Part shown: positions 49,851-57,869 of the stretch, piece by piece
How positions within the stretch are numbered: position 1 is the stretch's first letter
Layout: each line of letters starts with the position of its first letter
From: Streptosporangium sp. NBC_01756
GTDB taxonomy: Bacteria; Actinomycetota; Actinomycetes; Streptosporangiales; Streptosporangiaceae
Length of the DNA stretch: 64,000 nt
Reading direction: 5' to 3'
Assembly: GCF_035917975.1 (NCBI RefSeq)
Contig: NZ_CP109130.1
Span: forward strand, 4,960,001 to 5,024,000
Notes under the pieces: model-generated
Seen by the model: only the letters and a program-made list of their open reading frames with translations
Databases searched by the model: none
What the model was told of the DNA's origin: nothing
Program-made: the position numbers and the translations under genes

Positions 49851-50212
49851 CACGACCTCCTGTCGAACACGTGGGTGACGGTCATGTCATGTTCGAGTTG
49901 GCAAGTCTTCTTCGCCTTGACCGCACGCTCCACGTCATCATGCTGTGGCCCGTTGCGGGACTTGGCAAACACCGTGAGCAGAACGATCGCCCTTCCCCCA
50001 GGCCTCCAGAACGTGATTCGCCAGGACCGTTCTCCCAGGGGCAACCTCAGCTCGCTAACGCCATCACGCAGACTCTTGATGTGATCACCGTCTGGCAGAC
50101 CGCCTCTCTCCATGAGATACCGGTCCACCTTCGCCATCACACGCTGGAACTGCCCGAACGGCAACTCCGTCAACCATGCCTCCACCTCGGGCTCCAACGC
50201 GATCTCGAACAT
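49850..50212 (-). CDS. higB: HigB/RelE-type toxin (Gp49-like)
   Basis: A 120-aa RelE-superfamily toxin: FEIALEPEVEAWLTELPFGQFQRVMAKVDRYL, then LRDGVSELRLPLGERSWRITFWRPGGRAIVLLTVFAK and the C-terminal HDDVERAVKAK. These are the conserved elements of HigB-type, ribosome-dependent mRNA interferases (SELR, the RI-x-F strand, LLT-x-F-x-K). Its start is preceded by AAGGGT. The promoter region carries a palindrome at 50222-50231. An ISAs1 element inserted 76 nt upstream of the palindrome region did not break the operon. Confidence 0.88.
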   Translation of the reverse strand: MFEIALEPEVEAWLTELPFGQFQRVMAKVDRYLMERGGLPDGDHIKSLRDGVSELRLPLGERSWRITFWRPGGRAIVLLTVFAKSRNGPQHDDVERAVKAKKTCQLEHDMTVTHVFDRRS

Positions 50213-50217
50213 ACCCT

Positions 50218-50241
50218 TGATGGTATATACCTTCGATGGTA
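50218..50241 (-). promoter_or_regulatory. higBA promoter/operator
   Basis: GGTATATACC (50222-50231) is a perfect palindrome containing a TATATA -10-like hexamer. GATGGTA occurs at 50218 and again at 50235. It lies 10 nt upstream of the toxin start, giving a very short leader, and is the expected autoregulation site. Confidence 0.55.
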
Positions 50242-50561
50242 AGTCAGCGGGAACGAGAAAACCAGCCCCAGACCTCGAAAGCGATCAAGGCCTGGCTCCA
50301 GGGCCCCGGCGAGTTGACGTCTTGATGGGGTCTGTTCGTGAATGTCTGGTCGTACGGGTAAGGAAACGCCAAGCAGCCAGAGACAGAAAGGCACGGTTCC
50401 CGAAGATCAGAGGTGTCTGACGCCTTCTGATCAAAGAGGAAACCGTGCCCGTCATGCCATCATCGCTGCTCTCCGTTGTTGACCGTGAGCAGCTTGGGGA
50501 AACAGTTTCTGATTCATCGCTCTGAGGTTCCCCCCGTACGACAGCCACCGATGGTGTGGGA

Positions 50562-51437
50562 TCACGAGGTTGCGTCTGAGGGCTTGTAGAGCTCCTCGAA
50601 CGTGATTGGGCTGTTCATGCCGATGCTGGAATGACGCCTATACGGGTTATACCAGCACTCGATCCATTCAAACATCGCGCTGGCCAACTCGGCTCTTGTT
50701 GACCATTTGTTAACGTCGAGCAGTTCGAGCTGCATCGTCCCCCAGAACGATTCCATCATGGCATTGTCGTAGCAATCGCCGACGGTTCCCATCGAGCCGA
50801 GGAGTTCAGCATCGCGGAGCCGTTTCCCGTACGAGAACGATGTGTACTGTGTTCCGTGGTCAGAATGCAGGATCGTCTTCCTGCTGGGCGGGTTACGGCG
50901 GGCGACGGCCATGACCATCGCGTCGACGACCAGAGCGCTGGTCTGGCGTATGTCGATAGAATGGCCGATGATGCGACGAGAATAGGCGTCCATGACAGCG
51001 GCGCAATACAGCTTCCCTTCGTCGGTGGGGTGCTCGGTGATGTCGCTGACCCACAGCCGGTCCGGCGCTTCCACCGTGAAGGCCCGGCGGACCAGATCCT
51101 CCTCGGTGGCGGCGTTGACGAGGTTGCGGCGGCCCTTGCGCCGGTAGATGCCCTGGATGCCGGCCTCGCGCATGAGCCGCTCGACGCGCTTGCGGTTGAT
51201 CTCCAGATCCAGGCCGAGCGTCAGCTCCGCGTGGACCCGCGGCGAGCCGTAGCTGTAACGTGACGTCTCATGGATGGCACGGATCAGCTTCAATAGTTCG
51301 GTATTTCTTTGGTCGCGTGGGGACTGCGGCCGGCCGACCCAGTCTTTGTAGCCCGATCTGGAAATGTTCAACACCCGGCAGGCCACCGCGACAGGGAAGT
51401 CGTCATCGGCGAGTTCGCGGACCAGCGCGTACCCTAT
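50562..51437 (-). CDS. IS3-family transposase OrfB (left copy)
   Basis: The catalytic part, reached by a -1 frameshift from OrfA at CCCAAAA (51437-51443 on the complement). It begins IGYALVRELADDDFPVAVAC, contains the HTH_21-like RYSYGSPRVHAELTLGL, and the rve-type DDE core: WVSDITEHPTDEGKLYCAAVMD (Asp), TILHSDHGTQYTSF (Asp) and DNAMMESFWGTMQLEL (Glu). It ends YNPYRRHSSIGMNSPITFEE. All catalytic residues are present, so this copy is probably active. The ORF from its first ATG begins at 51386. Confidence 0.88.
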   Translation of the reverse strand: MGYALVRELADDDFPVAVACRVLNISRSGYKDWVGRPQSPRDQRNTELLKLIRAIHETSRYSYGSPRVHAELTLGLDLEINRKRVERLMREAGIQGIYRRKGRRNLVNAATEEDLVRRAFTVEAPDRLWVSDITEHPTDEGKLYCAAVMDAYSRRIIGHSIDIRQTSALVVDAMVMAVARRNPPSRKTILHSDHGTQYTSFSYGKRLRDAELLGSMGTVGDCYDNAMMESFWGTMQLELLDVNKWSTRAELASAMFEWIECWYNPYRRHSSIGMNSPITFEELYKPSDATS

Positions 51438-51721
51438 TTTGGGAGCACGTTCTCCCGGGCGAAATACGCAGCCGCCCGCTTGAGGATCTCATTTTCCAGC
51501 TCAAGCTGCCGGGTTCGACGCCGTAGATCGGAGAGTTCCTTCTTCTCCGCGCTGGTCAGCTTCGCACCGCCGTTGTCATCGGTGTCGGCCTGGCGCATCC
51601 AACTCCGCAGACAGGAATCGCTGATACCCAGGTTTTCAGCAAGGACAGAGACCGGTTTATCGCCCTTACGGGCAAGCTCGACGGCACGCTGACGGAACTC
51701 GATCGGGTGAGGTGCAGGCAC
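51434..51721 (-). CDS. IS3-family transposase OrfA (left copy)
   Basis: A 95-aa DNA-binding part with the HTH_Tnp_1 fold (HPIEFRQRAVELARKGDKPV, LAENLGISDSCLRSWMRQAD) and a leucine-zipper-like helix (ELSDLRRRTRQLELENEILKRAA). GTG 51721 has GGAAGGAAG upstream; the frame could also start further out at 51754. It ends ENVLPK-stop across the slippery heptamer used to make OrfAB. Confidence 0.85.
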   Translation of the reverse strand: MPAPHPIEFRQRAVELARKGDKPVSVLAENLGISDSCLRSWMRQADTDDNGGAKLTSAEKKELSDLRRRTRQLELENEILKRAAAYFARENVLPK

Positions 51722-53087
51722 GAAGCACTTCCTTCCCAGCCGACACAGGGTCAACTCAGGTGAGGTGGCCGTGCTACGGGGGGAAGCTCAGCTCCGGCTG
51801 AGCCTGATGGAGCGGTTCGCGCTGGTTTGTGATCCGCGTTCGCGACGGGGACGGCGGCATCGGCTGGTCTCGGTACTGGCGTTGGTAGCGTGCGCGACGA
51901 TAGCCGTGGGCAGCGACTCACTGATCGCTATCGAACAGTGGGCCGACAACGCGCCGCAGCAGGTGCTGGCCGACTTGCAGGTGTGGCGCAACCCGCTCAC
52001 CGGCGTGCGCCAACCGCCCAGCGAACGCACCCTGCGGCGGATCCTGGCCGGCCTGGACGCAGAGGAGTTCGACCGGCAGATCGGCGCGTTCCTAGGGACG
52101 GAACCCACCAGACGTCTGCCGATCGCGGCGGGCGGGCGCACCGAACGAGAGGCGCGTCGCGCCGCCCAACGTCCGCAGCAACCGGTCACAGGTCTGCTGA
52201 GCGGCTACGCCGCCGACGGCAAGGTCCTCAAGGGCGCCCGCCGCGCCGATGCCGGCCGAGTCCATCTGCTGGGCCTGGCCGCTCACGGTGACAGCACCAT
52301 CCGCGCTCAACGCCAGATCCCCGCCAAGCGCGGCGAGATCGCCGCCCTGGCCCCGCTACTTGACCAACTCCACCCCGCCGACCTCGCTGGAGCCGTCATC
52401 ACCGCCGATGCCCTGCACACCCAGCGCACCTCCGCCCGCCTGCTGGTGGAGGTGCACCACGCGCACTACGTCCTGATCGTCAAAGCCAACCAGCCCGGCC
52501 TGCACGCCGCCGCGATCATGGCACTCGCCGGCCCCGACATCGCCTTCGCCGCCCTCACCCACATGGAGATCGACCGCGGTCACGGCCGCAGCGAGCAACG
52601 CATCACCCGCACCGCCCCCGCCGACGGCATCGACTTCCCCCATGCCGCCCAGGTCTTCCGCATCCTGCGCTACCGCGGCGGCCTGGACGGCCAACGCCGC
52701 AGCAAAGAGGCCGTCTACGGCATCACCGACCTGACCGCTGAGCAGGCCGGGGCCGCGCAGATCGCCACCTACGTCCGCGACCACTGGAAAGCCATCGAGA
52801 ACGGCACCCACCATGTCCGTGATGTCACCTTCGGCGAAGACGCCCATCAAGCCCGGACAGGCGCTCTCCCGCGCATCCTGGCCACTTTCCGCAACCTGGC
52901 CATCGGCGCGCTACGCCACGCCGGTCACACCAATATCGCCCACGCCCGACGCCACCACGTCTACGACCACCAACGCCCCCTCGACCTCTTCAACATCGGA
53001 CCAGCAGGATCAGCCTGACAAATCACAAACTCGCCGGGGCCCTGGGCCTGGCTCGGGATCATGATCCTGAGCCGGGCCTTCGTACTC

Positions 53088-53129
53088 GGAGCGGGTGGCG
53101 GGAATCGAACCTGCGCTGTCAGCTTGGGA
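53088..53129 (-). other. tRNA-Gly(CCC)-like 3' half (scar D), truncated by IS3
   Basis: Minus-strand TCCCAAGCTGACAGCGCAGG, then TTCGATTCCCGCCACCCGCT and CCG: the same tRNA 3' half as scars A and B, with changes in the T-stem and the CCA, so it has drifted. The right IS3-family copy begins exactly at 53130 where the match ends. The tRNA terminator on the other side is broken by ISAs1. Confidence 0.72.
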
Positions 53130-53198
53130 TGAGCTTCCCCCCGTAGCACGGCCACCTCACCTGAGTTGACCCTGTGTCGGCTGGGAAGGAAGTGCTTC

Positions 53199-53486
53199 GT
53201 GCCTGCACCTCACCCGATCGAGTTCCGTCAGCGTGCCGTCGAGCTTGCCCGTAAGGGCGATAAACCGGTCTCTGTCCTTGCTGAAAACCTGGGTATCAGC
53301 GATTCCTGTCTGCGGAGTTGGATGCGCCAGGCCGACACCGATGACAACGGCGGTGCGAAGCTGACCAGCGCGGAGAAGAAGGAACTCTCCGATCTACGGC
53401 GTCGAACCCGGCAGCTTGAGCTGGAAAATGAGATCCTCAAGCGGGCGGCTGCGTATTTCGCCCGGGAGAACGTGCTCCCAAAATAG
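53199..53486 (+). CDS. IS3-family transposase OrfA (right copy)
   Basis: Identical to the left-copy OrfA: helix-turn-helix followed by a coiled helix. The stop TAG at 53484 lies right after the heptamer C-CCA-AAA (53477-53483), where a -1 slip gives the OrfAB fusion. Two identical copies suggest a recent duplication event in this genome. Confidence 0.85.
   Translation: MPAPHPIEFRQRAVELARKGDKPVSVLAENLGISDSCLRSWMRQADTDDNGGAKLTSAEKKELSDLRRRTRQLELENEILKRAAAYFARENVLPK
53477..53483 (+). other. Slippery heptamer CCCAAAA (-1 frameshift) of the IS3-family element
   Basis: In the OrfA frame the codons read CCA AAA TAG, and the heptamer C-CCA-AAA obeys the X-XXY-YYZ rule. After a -1 slip the frame reads ATA GGG TAC (IGY), the proper start of the OrfB part. 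The mirror site is at 51437-51443. IS3-family elements typically make their transposase this way. Confidence 0.75.
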
Positions 53487-54358
53487 GGTACGCGCTGGTC
53501 CGCGAACTCGCCGATGACGACTTCCCTGTCGCGGTGGCCTGCCGGGTGTTGAACATTTCCAGATCGGGCTACAAAGACTGGGTCGGCCGGCCGCAGTCCC
53601 CACGCGACCAAAGAAATACCGAACTATTGAAGCTGATCCGTGCCATCCATGAGACGTCACGTTACAGCTACGGCTCGCCGCGGGTCCACGCGGAGCTGAC
53701 GCTCGGCCTGGATCTGGAGATCAACCGCAAGCGCGTCGAGCGGCTCATGCGCGAGGCCGGCATCCAGGGCATCTACCGGCGCAAGGGCCGCCGCAACCTC
53801 GTCAACGCCGCCACCGAGGAGGATCTGGTCCGCCGGGCCTTCACGGTGGAAGCGCCGGACCGGCTGTGGGTCAGCGACATCACCGAGCACCCCACCGACG
53901 AAGGGAAGCTGTATTGCGCCGCTGTCATGGACGCCTATTCTCGTCGCATCATCGGCCATTCTATCGACATACGCCAGACCAGCGCTCTGGTCGTCGACGC
54001 GATGGTCATGGCCGTCGCCCGCCGTAACCCGCCCAGCAGGAAGACGATCCTGCATTCTGACCACGGAACACAGTACACATCGTTCTCGTACGGGAAACGG
54101 CTCCGCGATGCTGAACTCCTCGGCTCGATGGGAACCGTCGGCGATTGCTACGACAATGCCATGATGGAATCGTTCTGGGGGACGATGCAGCTCGAACTGC
54201 TCGACGTTAACAAATGGTCAACAAGAGCCGAGTTGGCCAGCGCGATGTTTGAATGGATCGAGTGCTGGTATAACCCGTATAGGCGTCATTCCAGCATCGG
54301 CATGAACAGCCCAATCACGTTCGAGGAGCTCTACAAGCCCTCAGACGCAACCTCGTGA
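53483..54358 (+). CDS. IS3-family transposase OrfB (right copy)
   Basis: Identical to the left-copy OrfB, with the full DDE triad. It is expressed as OrfAB through the -1 site at 53477-53483; the first ATG in this frame is at 53534, and a free OrfB could start there or close to it. It points toward the Toprim-HEPN module that begins 618 nt after its stop. Confidence 0.88.
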   Translation: MGYALVRELADDDFPVAVACRVLNISRSGYKDWVGRPQSPRDQRNTELLKLIRAIHETSRYSYGSPRVHAELTLGLDLEINRKRVERLMREAGIQGIYRRKGRRNLVNAATEEDLVRRAFTVEAPDRLWVSDITEHPTDEGKLYCAAVMDAYSRRIIGHSIDIRQTSALVVDAMVMAVARRNPPSRKTILHSDHGTQYTSFSYGKRLRDAELLGSMGTVGDCYDNAMMESFWGTMQLELLDVNKWSTRAELASAMFEWIECWYNPYRRHSSIGMNSPITFEELYKPSDATS

Positions 54359-54397
54359 TCCCACACCATCGGTGGCTGTCGTACGGGGGGAACCTCA

Positions 54398-54975
54398 GGT
54401 GGTTCTCCTGGAACGGCCGGGTACAGCGATGAACTGCAACCCGTTCATGGTTCGAGCTGCGTATCACGCATGCCTTCATCAGGCTGATCTTCCCGTTTGC
54501 CTCGACCCACCGCGGAGCGGCAGCGGGCCAGCAACTGAGGGGCAATCCCGTCTTCGTGTGTCCGTTCGCCGGTCGCCGTTCCTCGGTCATTGGATGCCAG
54601 CAGTCACAGATGGGCTTGAGCCGGAGGAGCTGGGCTTGCCTGGGTCGCGACAGACGGGATGATCAGGCCCACCTCAGCCAAATACGGCCCTGTGATCGCG
54701 TAGGAACCGTTCGATGATCGTTCCGTAGCCGCAGAGACAGGGCATGCCTGGTGCTGCGCCATGTCGGGGGCGCGCTGGTTGGGATGAGCAGTCGCCGAAC
54801 ACGCTGATGGTGACTCGTTGGCTGGAGGCGACCGAGAGCACGTAGCCGACCTGACGCCTTTCCAGTTCCGCACACAAGCGTGGGCTCTACTTGCACACCT
54901 CGCTACTGAAGCATTAGTCGCTTATCATCCATTCCATCACGTAAGTCTCATAGCTACTGTACGATTGGGCGAATA
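54398..54975. other. Gap without a convincing gene before the Toprim-HEPN module
   Basis: No frame here has good codon use or a known motif. GC content falls from about 54880 onward, marking the left edge of the foreign module. The module's promoter must lie in the last 80 bp; TACGAT at 54960-54965 is a possible -10 hexamer, but I see no convincing -35. Confidence 0.45.
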
Positions 54976-56226
54976 ATGGCTCATTGGACTGCATTGCAGG
55001 GCGAAGATAACGCCGAGCCGATAGACCTTCCGGTATACGACGTCAATTTTTTGATTCGAATATTTGGCCGCGCATGGGAGGCCAACGACTTATGGGACAC
55101 CGATGTCAAGGCCATTCCTCTGCCCTCTTCAACCATACTGAGACGGATGGATCTTCTTGGTTTCACTGACCGAGACATGCTCTCGGACTTCTCTCACATG
55201 AGAGAGTCGTGGCTAACCGGGTTGCGATCTCTCTGTAGGAGATGGACCTCCGATGGTAGCCTAAGCGAGGAAGATAAAGATGACGTCGAAGGGTTGCAAG
55301 ACCTTATTGCAACTAATCTCGAAGTAGATAAATTGCGGCAGTGGTCAACAAAAAATGCTCGAATATTGAAGATTCTTCTCTACTATTGGGCGGAAATTGA
55401 GGATGAGAACTACCCAAGTGACTCCACAGGAATCAGGGTTGCTCTGCAATCTTTTCCGCCGGAAGAGTTGGTCTACGCGACCATCTCCCAAGATTATCTA
55501 TTAGCCACAATTCCGAAAGATGTCGAATGGCACGAAGATAAGTTCCCCCTCCCGTCTTCGCTTTCTCTCATGTTCCGCAACTTGGCATGGAAGAATACTA
55601 AACCTATCGTACTGGTAGAGGGAACATTCGACAGCAAAGTGCTAAATACAGTCTTTGAAGTCAGGTTTCCTGATTATACCGACTACCTATCCATCGCCGA
55701 CTTCACCCAGGGAGCGGAAGGTGGGGCAAGTGGTCTTGTGCGCACGCTTAGGACGCTCGCGCAACTAGCAATCCCGAATACGATACTCGGCCTATTCGAC
55801 AACGATGCCGCCGGCCGGGAGGCGATTAATGCCCTACAGAAATCTGCCTTGCCAGCGAACATTGGATTTGAAACCTACCCAGACTTGCAATTCGCGAAAG
55901 CATATCCAACTATAGGCCCCACAGGCCCCGCAAATGCCGACATCAATGGTAAAGCGCTGTCGATAGAACTCTTTTTAGGAATGGACTGCATTAAAGAAGG
56001 TACAGATATGCTGCCCATAGAGTGGACTGGCCTGAACCATCGAATGCAGGTCTACCAGGGTTCTATCATTAACAAGAAGCTGGTCCAGAAAAGATTTGAA
56101 GAGAAAATCGCTCGGGCGCGTAATGGAGTTGTTAATTCTATTGACGATTGGAGCAGTCTAGATCTCTTGGGAAATTTTGCAATGCATGCGATCGCGCAGA
56201 TTTCCGCGCTCAGGGGAACGCGTTAA
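54976..56226 (+). CDS. HEPN/Toprim-associated protein with Toprim nuclease domain
   Basis: A 416-aa protein from low-GC DNA. The N-terminal half (YDVNFLIRIFGRAWEANDLW; RRMDLLGFTDRDMLSDF near 56-72) recalls the HEPN/Toprim-associated N-terminal domain. A Toprim domain is clear: PIVLVEGTFDSKVL (Glu215), TDYLSIADF, and LGLFDNDAAGREAI with the D-x-D pair Asp275/Asp277. Toprim domains bind Mg and cleave or join phosphodiesters (OLD nucleases, topoisomerases, retron and Gabija-like effectors). The next gene, 53 nt on, encodes a HEPN protein. The two likely form one defence module; Toprim is firm, the module role is inference. Confidence 0.75.
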   Translation: MAHWTALQGEDNAEPIDLPVYDVNFLIRIFGRAWEANDLWDTDVKAIPLPSSTILRRMDLLGFTDRDMLSDFSHMRESWLTGLRSLCRRWTSDGSLSEEDKDDVEGLQDLIATNLEVDKLRQWSTKNARILKILLYYWAEIEDENYPSDSTGIRVALQSFPPEELVYATISQDYLLATIPKDVEWHEDKFPLPSSLSLMFRNLAWKNTKPIVLVEGTFDSKVLNTVFEVRFPDYTDYLSIADFTQGAEGGASGLVRTLRTLAQLAIPNTILGLFDNDAAGREAINALQKSALPANIGFETYPDLQFAKAYPTIGPTGPANADINGKALSIELFLGMDCIKEGTDMLPIEWTGLNHRMQVYQGSIINKKLVQKRFEEKIARARNGVVNSIDDWSSLDLLGNFAMHAIAQISALRGTR

Positions 56227-56279
56227 GAACTCAAGCTACTGAGTCCACAGCAGGTAATCAAGCGCTAGTGAGAGGCGCT

Positions 56280-57869
56280 ATGCAAGATATCCTAGGCTCC
56301 ACAATCAAACACTTTGGTGCGGCTCTGATCTCGTACTCTCTAGATATTGACCAGACATCCCTCATAGAGATAGCAGCCGGAACAGAAGATATCGCACCAG
56401 AAAAGCGTGATCTGTTGGTTGAGATTACGCGGCGCCTTGAAGAGGAAAGAATCTCCTGCGCAATCGATGATCTTCCATTGTCTACGGTCCTGTTGCGATT
56501 GACCGAGGAAGTAGCGTCGGGCAAGCGTAGTCTCTTCAATTCCTGGAGGCTTGCTGCTGGAGGGTCATTGCCTGACTTTACGACGGGCGACCAAGCTATT
56601 GACGCATTTGCTCCTGTCGCCGTCGAAATGTATCCACTATGCATCGCTAAAAGGCTAGAAGGGCCATTCGGTCTGATCTATCTAACTCATTCGCTATTCG
56701 ATAGTACGGAGCGGCCAGACTTCGAAAGGGCCGTACTGAGCGATCCCTCGCTAAATAGGTTAGTTAATATCAGAAGAGAAAATGGCCGCCAGGTCAGAGC
56801 TAGAGTCAAAGTAAATACAGGACAATCTGGCGCGGTGTTCATAACCGAACTGCAGAACTCGATTCTAAGTGCTGCCTACATATATGCCCGAATGAAGTCG
56901 GGATTGGATATTGAGGGCTTTAAGACGGCCCTGGAGGATACTTTTGCGATACTTAGAACGGCGGCCGAAGGCGGGCCAACCAAGATTCCGGTTTGGATTG
57001 GGTTTGTCAATATAGGTGTATCCAAGCAGATAACGCTTCCATGGGGAACGGTGCATCCCTACGGGCACCCAGCCGGCCTAGAGTTCGTTCCGGGCGATGC
57101 TCGGCCAACTAGAGGTGGGCAGGATGATGCCACGCTTGGATTCGTGCTGGAAACTTCCCACGATTATCAAATAAAAATCGACTATGATTACCCAAACGAG
57201 TCGGGTGAAATCCAGTGGCCCGCTAGCATGAAAGAGTCGGAAGATGCTTTGCAGCGTGCCTGCGAGCTTACCCAGCTCGCATTCACTCTAGCGATTGACC
57301 GTAGTCCACCAGTTGCCTGCAATAAATCTTGGACTCTTATAGCCGACCCGCTGTCGGCGACCATCGGGCTCTCGTGGCAGATGCGAACCCCTGTGCCAGT
57401 TGATTTCTATGTAGTCCAAGAGCCGGAAATAGATTCTTTGCAAAAATGGGCAAATCTTCTTCATTCAACGCCGTCATCAAAGGTGGATATCGCTCTACGG
57501 CGTCTCATTTCTGCGACGACGGATCGAAAGAATCCTGTTGATGGATTCATTGATGCCGTGGTCGCTTGGGAGAACCTTTTTGCGGGAACTAGCCAAGGAG
57601 AGCTGTCGTTCAGGATTTGTGGTGCGATATCCAAGCTGCTGGAAGCCGACATTGAGAAGCGGCTTTTACTCCACAAGGAGCTAATAGGACTATACAATAG
57701 TCGAAGCAAAGTCGTACACGGCTCAAAAGAGCTCAGTGTTAAAGAGGCGGTTGCGTCTAGGGACTACGCTTTGAGCGTGCTATTGCGCTGCCTTCGAACG
57801 CTGTACTCTGATTACCCGGCGCTATTGAGTAACGCCGATCGTTCGAGACGAATCATTTTGACGCATTAG
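56280..57869 (+). CDS. ApeA-like HEPN-domain protein
   Basis: A 529-aa protein in the same low-GC stretch. The last ~120 residues form a HEPN domain of the ApeA type: DGFIDAVVAWENLFAG, LSFRICGAISKLLEADIEKRLLLHKELI and LYNSRSKVVHGSKEL, with the RNase-type R-x4-H motif (Arg475-His480). The long N-terminal part (SRLNRLVNIRREN-like LNRLVNIRRENGRQVR, WIGFVNIGVSKQITLPWG) is of unknown fold, possibly the sensor. I chose ATG 56280 (GAGAGG upstream); GTG 56268 is also possible, and the frame opens at 56148 inside the Toprim gene. HEPN proteins are typically RNases that cut tRNA or mRNA during abortive infection. Confidence 0.72.
   Translation: MQDILGSTIKHFGAALISYSLDIDQTSLIEIAAGTEDIAPEKRDLLVEITRRLEEERISCAIDDLPLSTVLLRLTEEVASGKRSLFNSWRLAAGGSLPDFTTGDQAIDAFAPVAVEMYPLCIAKRLEGPFGLIYLTHSLFDSTERPDFERAVLSDPSLNRLVNIRRENGRQVRARVKVNTGQSGAVFITELQNSILSAAYIYARMKSGLDIEGFKTALEDTFAILRTAAEGGPTKIPVWIGFVNIGVSKQITLPWGTVHPYGHPAGLEFVPGDARPTRGGQDDATLGFVLETSHDYQIKIDYDYPNESGEIQWPASMKESEDALQRACELTQLAFTLAIDRSPPVACNKSWTLIADPLSATIGLSWQMRTPVPVDFYVVQEPEIDSLQKWANLLHSTPSSKVDIALRRLISATTDRKNPVDGFIDAVVAWENLFAGTSQGELSFRICGAISKLLEADIEKRLLLHKELIGLYNSRSKVVHGSKELSVKEAVASRDYALSVLLRCLRTLYSDYPALLSNADRSRRIILTH

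Larger units (their letters stand above)
50523..51790 (-). mobile_element. IS3-family element, left copy
   Basis: A 1268-bp element with TG...CA ends. The ends TGAGGTTCCCCCCGTAC (50523) and TGAGCTTCCCCCCGTAG (51790, reverse strand) are imperfect inverted repeats of about 26 bp. A 4-bp duplication GCTC flanks it (50519-50522, 51791-51794), proving direct transposition into the ISAs1 transposase gene. It is the same size as, and apparently identical to, the inverted copy at 53130-54397. Confidence 0.9.
50445..53018 (+). pseudogene. ISAs1-family transposase, split by IS3 insertion
   Basis: The natural start is GTG 50445 (GAGGAAACC upstream): VPVMPSSLLSVVDREQLGE runs to 50522, where the IS3-family element begins. 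The frame resumes at 51795 (RLSLMERFALVCDPRSRRG) after the duplicated GCTC, to give about 433 aa in all. The distal part is intact: LLSGYAADGKVLKGARR, VITADALHTQRTSARLL, VLIVKANQPGLH, HVRDVTFGEDAHQARTG. A shortened protein from ATG 51807 or from the IS3 end could still be made, but it lacks the first 30 or so residues. Confidence 0.8.
50299..53044 (+). mobile_element. ISAs1-family element, interrupted by an IS3-family copy
   Basis: Terminal inverted repeats CAGGGCCCCGGCGAGTT (50299-50315 and, reversed, 53028-53044) are flanked by the 10-bp direct repeat GGCCTGGCTC (50289-50298 and 53045-53054), a size normal for ISAs1. Without the IS3 insertion (50523-51790) it is about 1.47 kb. It entered the terminator hairpin downstream of tRNA-Gly scar D: joining the two flanks restores a long dyad, AAGGCC-x-GGCTC to GAGCC-x-GGCCTT. 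Confidence 0.88.
53130..54397 (+). mobile_element. IS3-family element, right copy (inverted)
   Basis: The mirror image of the 50523-51790 copy: same length (1268 bp), same ends and identical proteins. Unlike the left copy it has no target duplication: GGGA lies before 53130, GGTG after 54397. This suggests that an adjacent deletion or recombination between copies removed one original flank. Confidence 0.9.

Noticed and set aside
51765-51806. Natural N-terminus of the ISAs1 transposase at 51765
   Set aside because: Those codons are the end of the IS3-family element; the real N-terminus lies at 50445-50522 on the other side of the insertion.
50523-54397. Composite transposon of two inverted IS3-family copies carrying an ISAs1 gene
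   Set aside because: The left copy has its own GCTC duplication inside ISAs1 and ISAs1 has its own 10-bp duplication, so these are separate insertions, and the right copy has no matching outer duplication.
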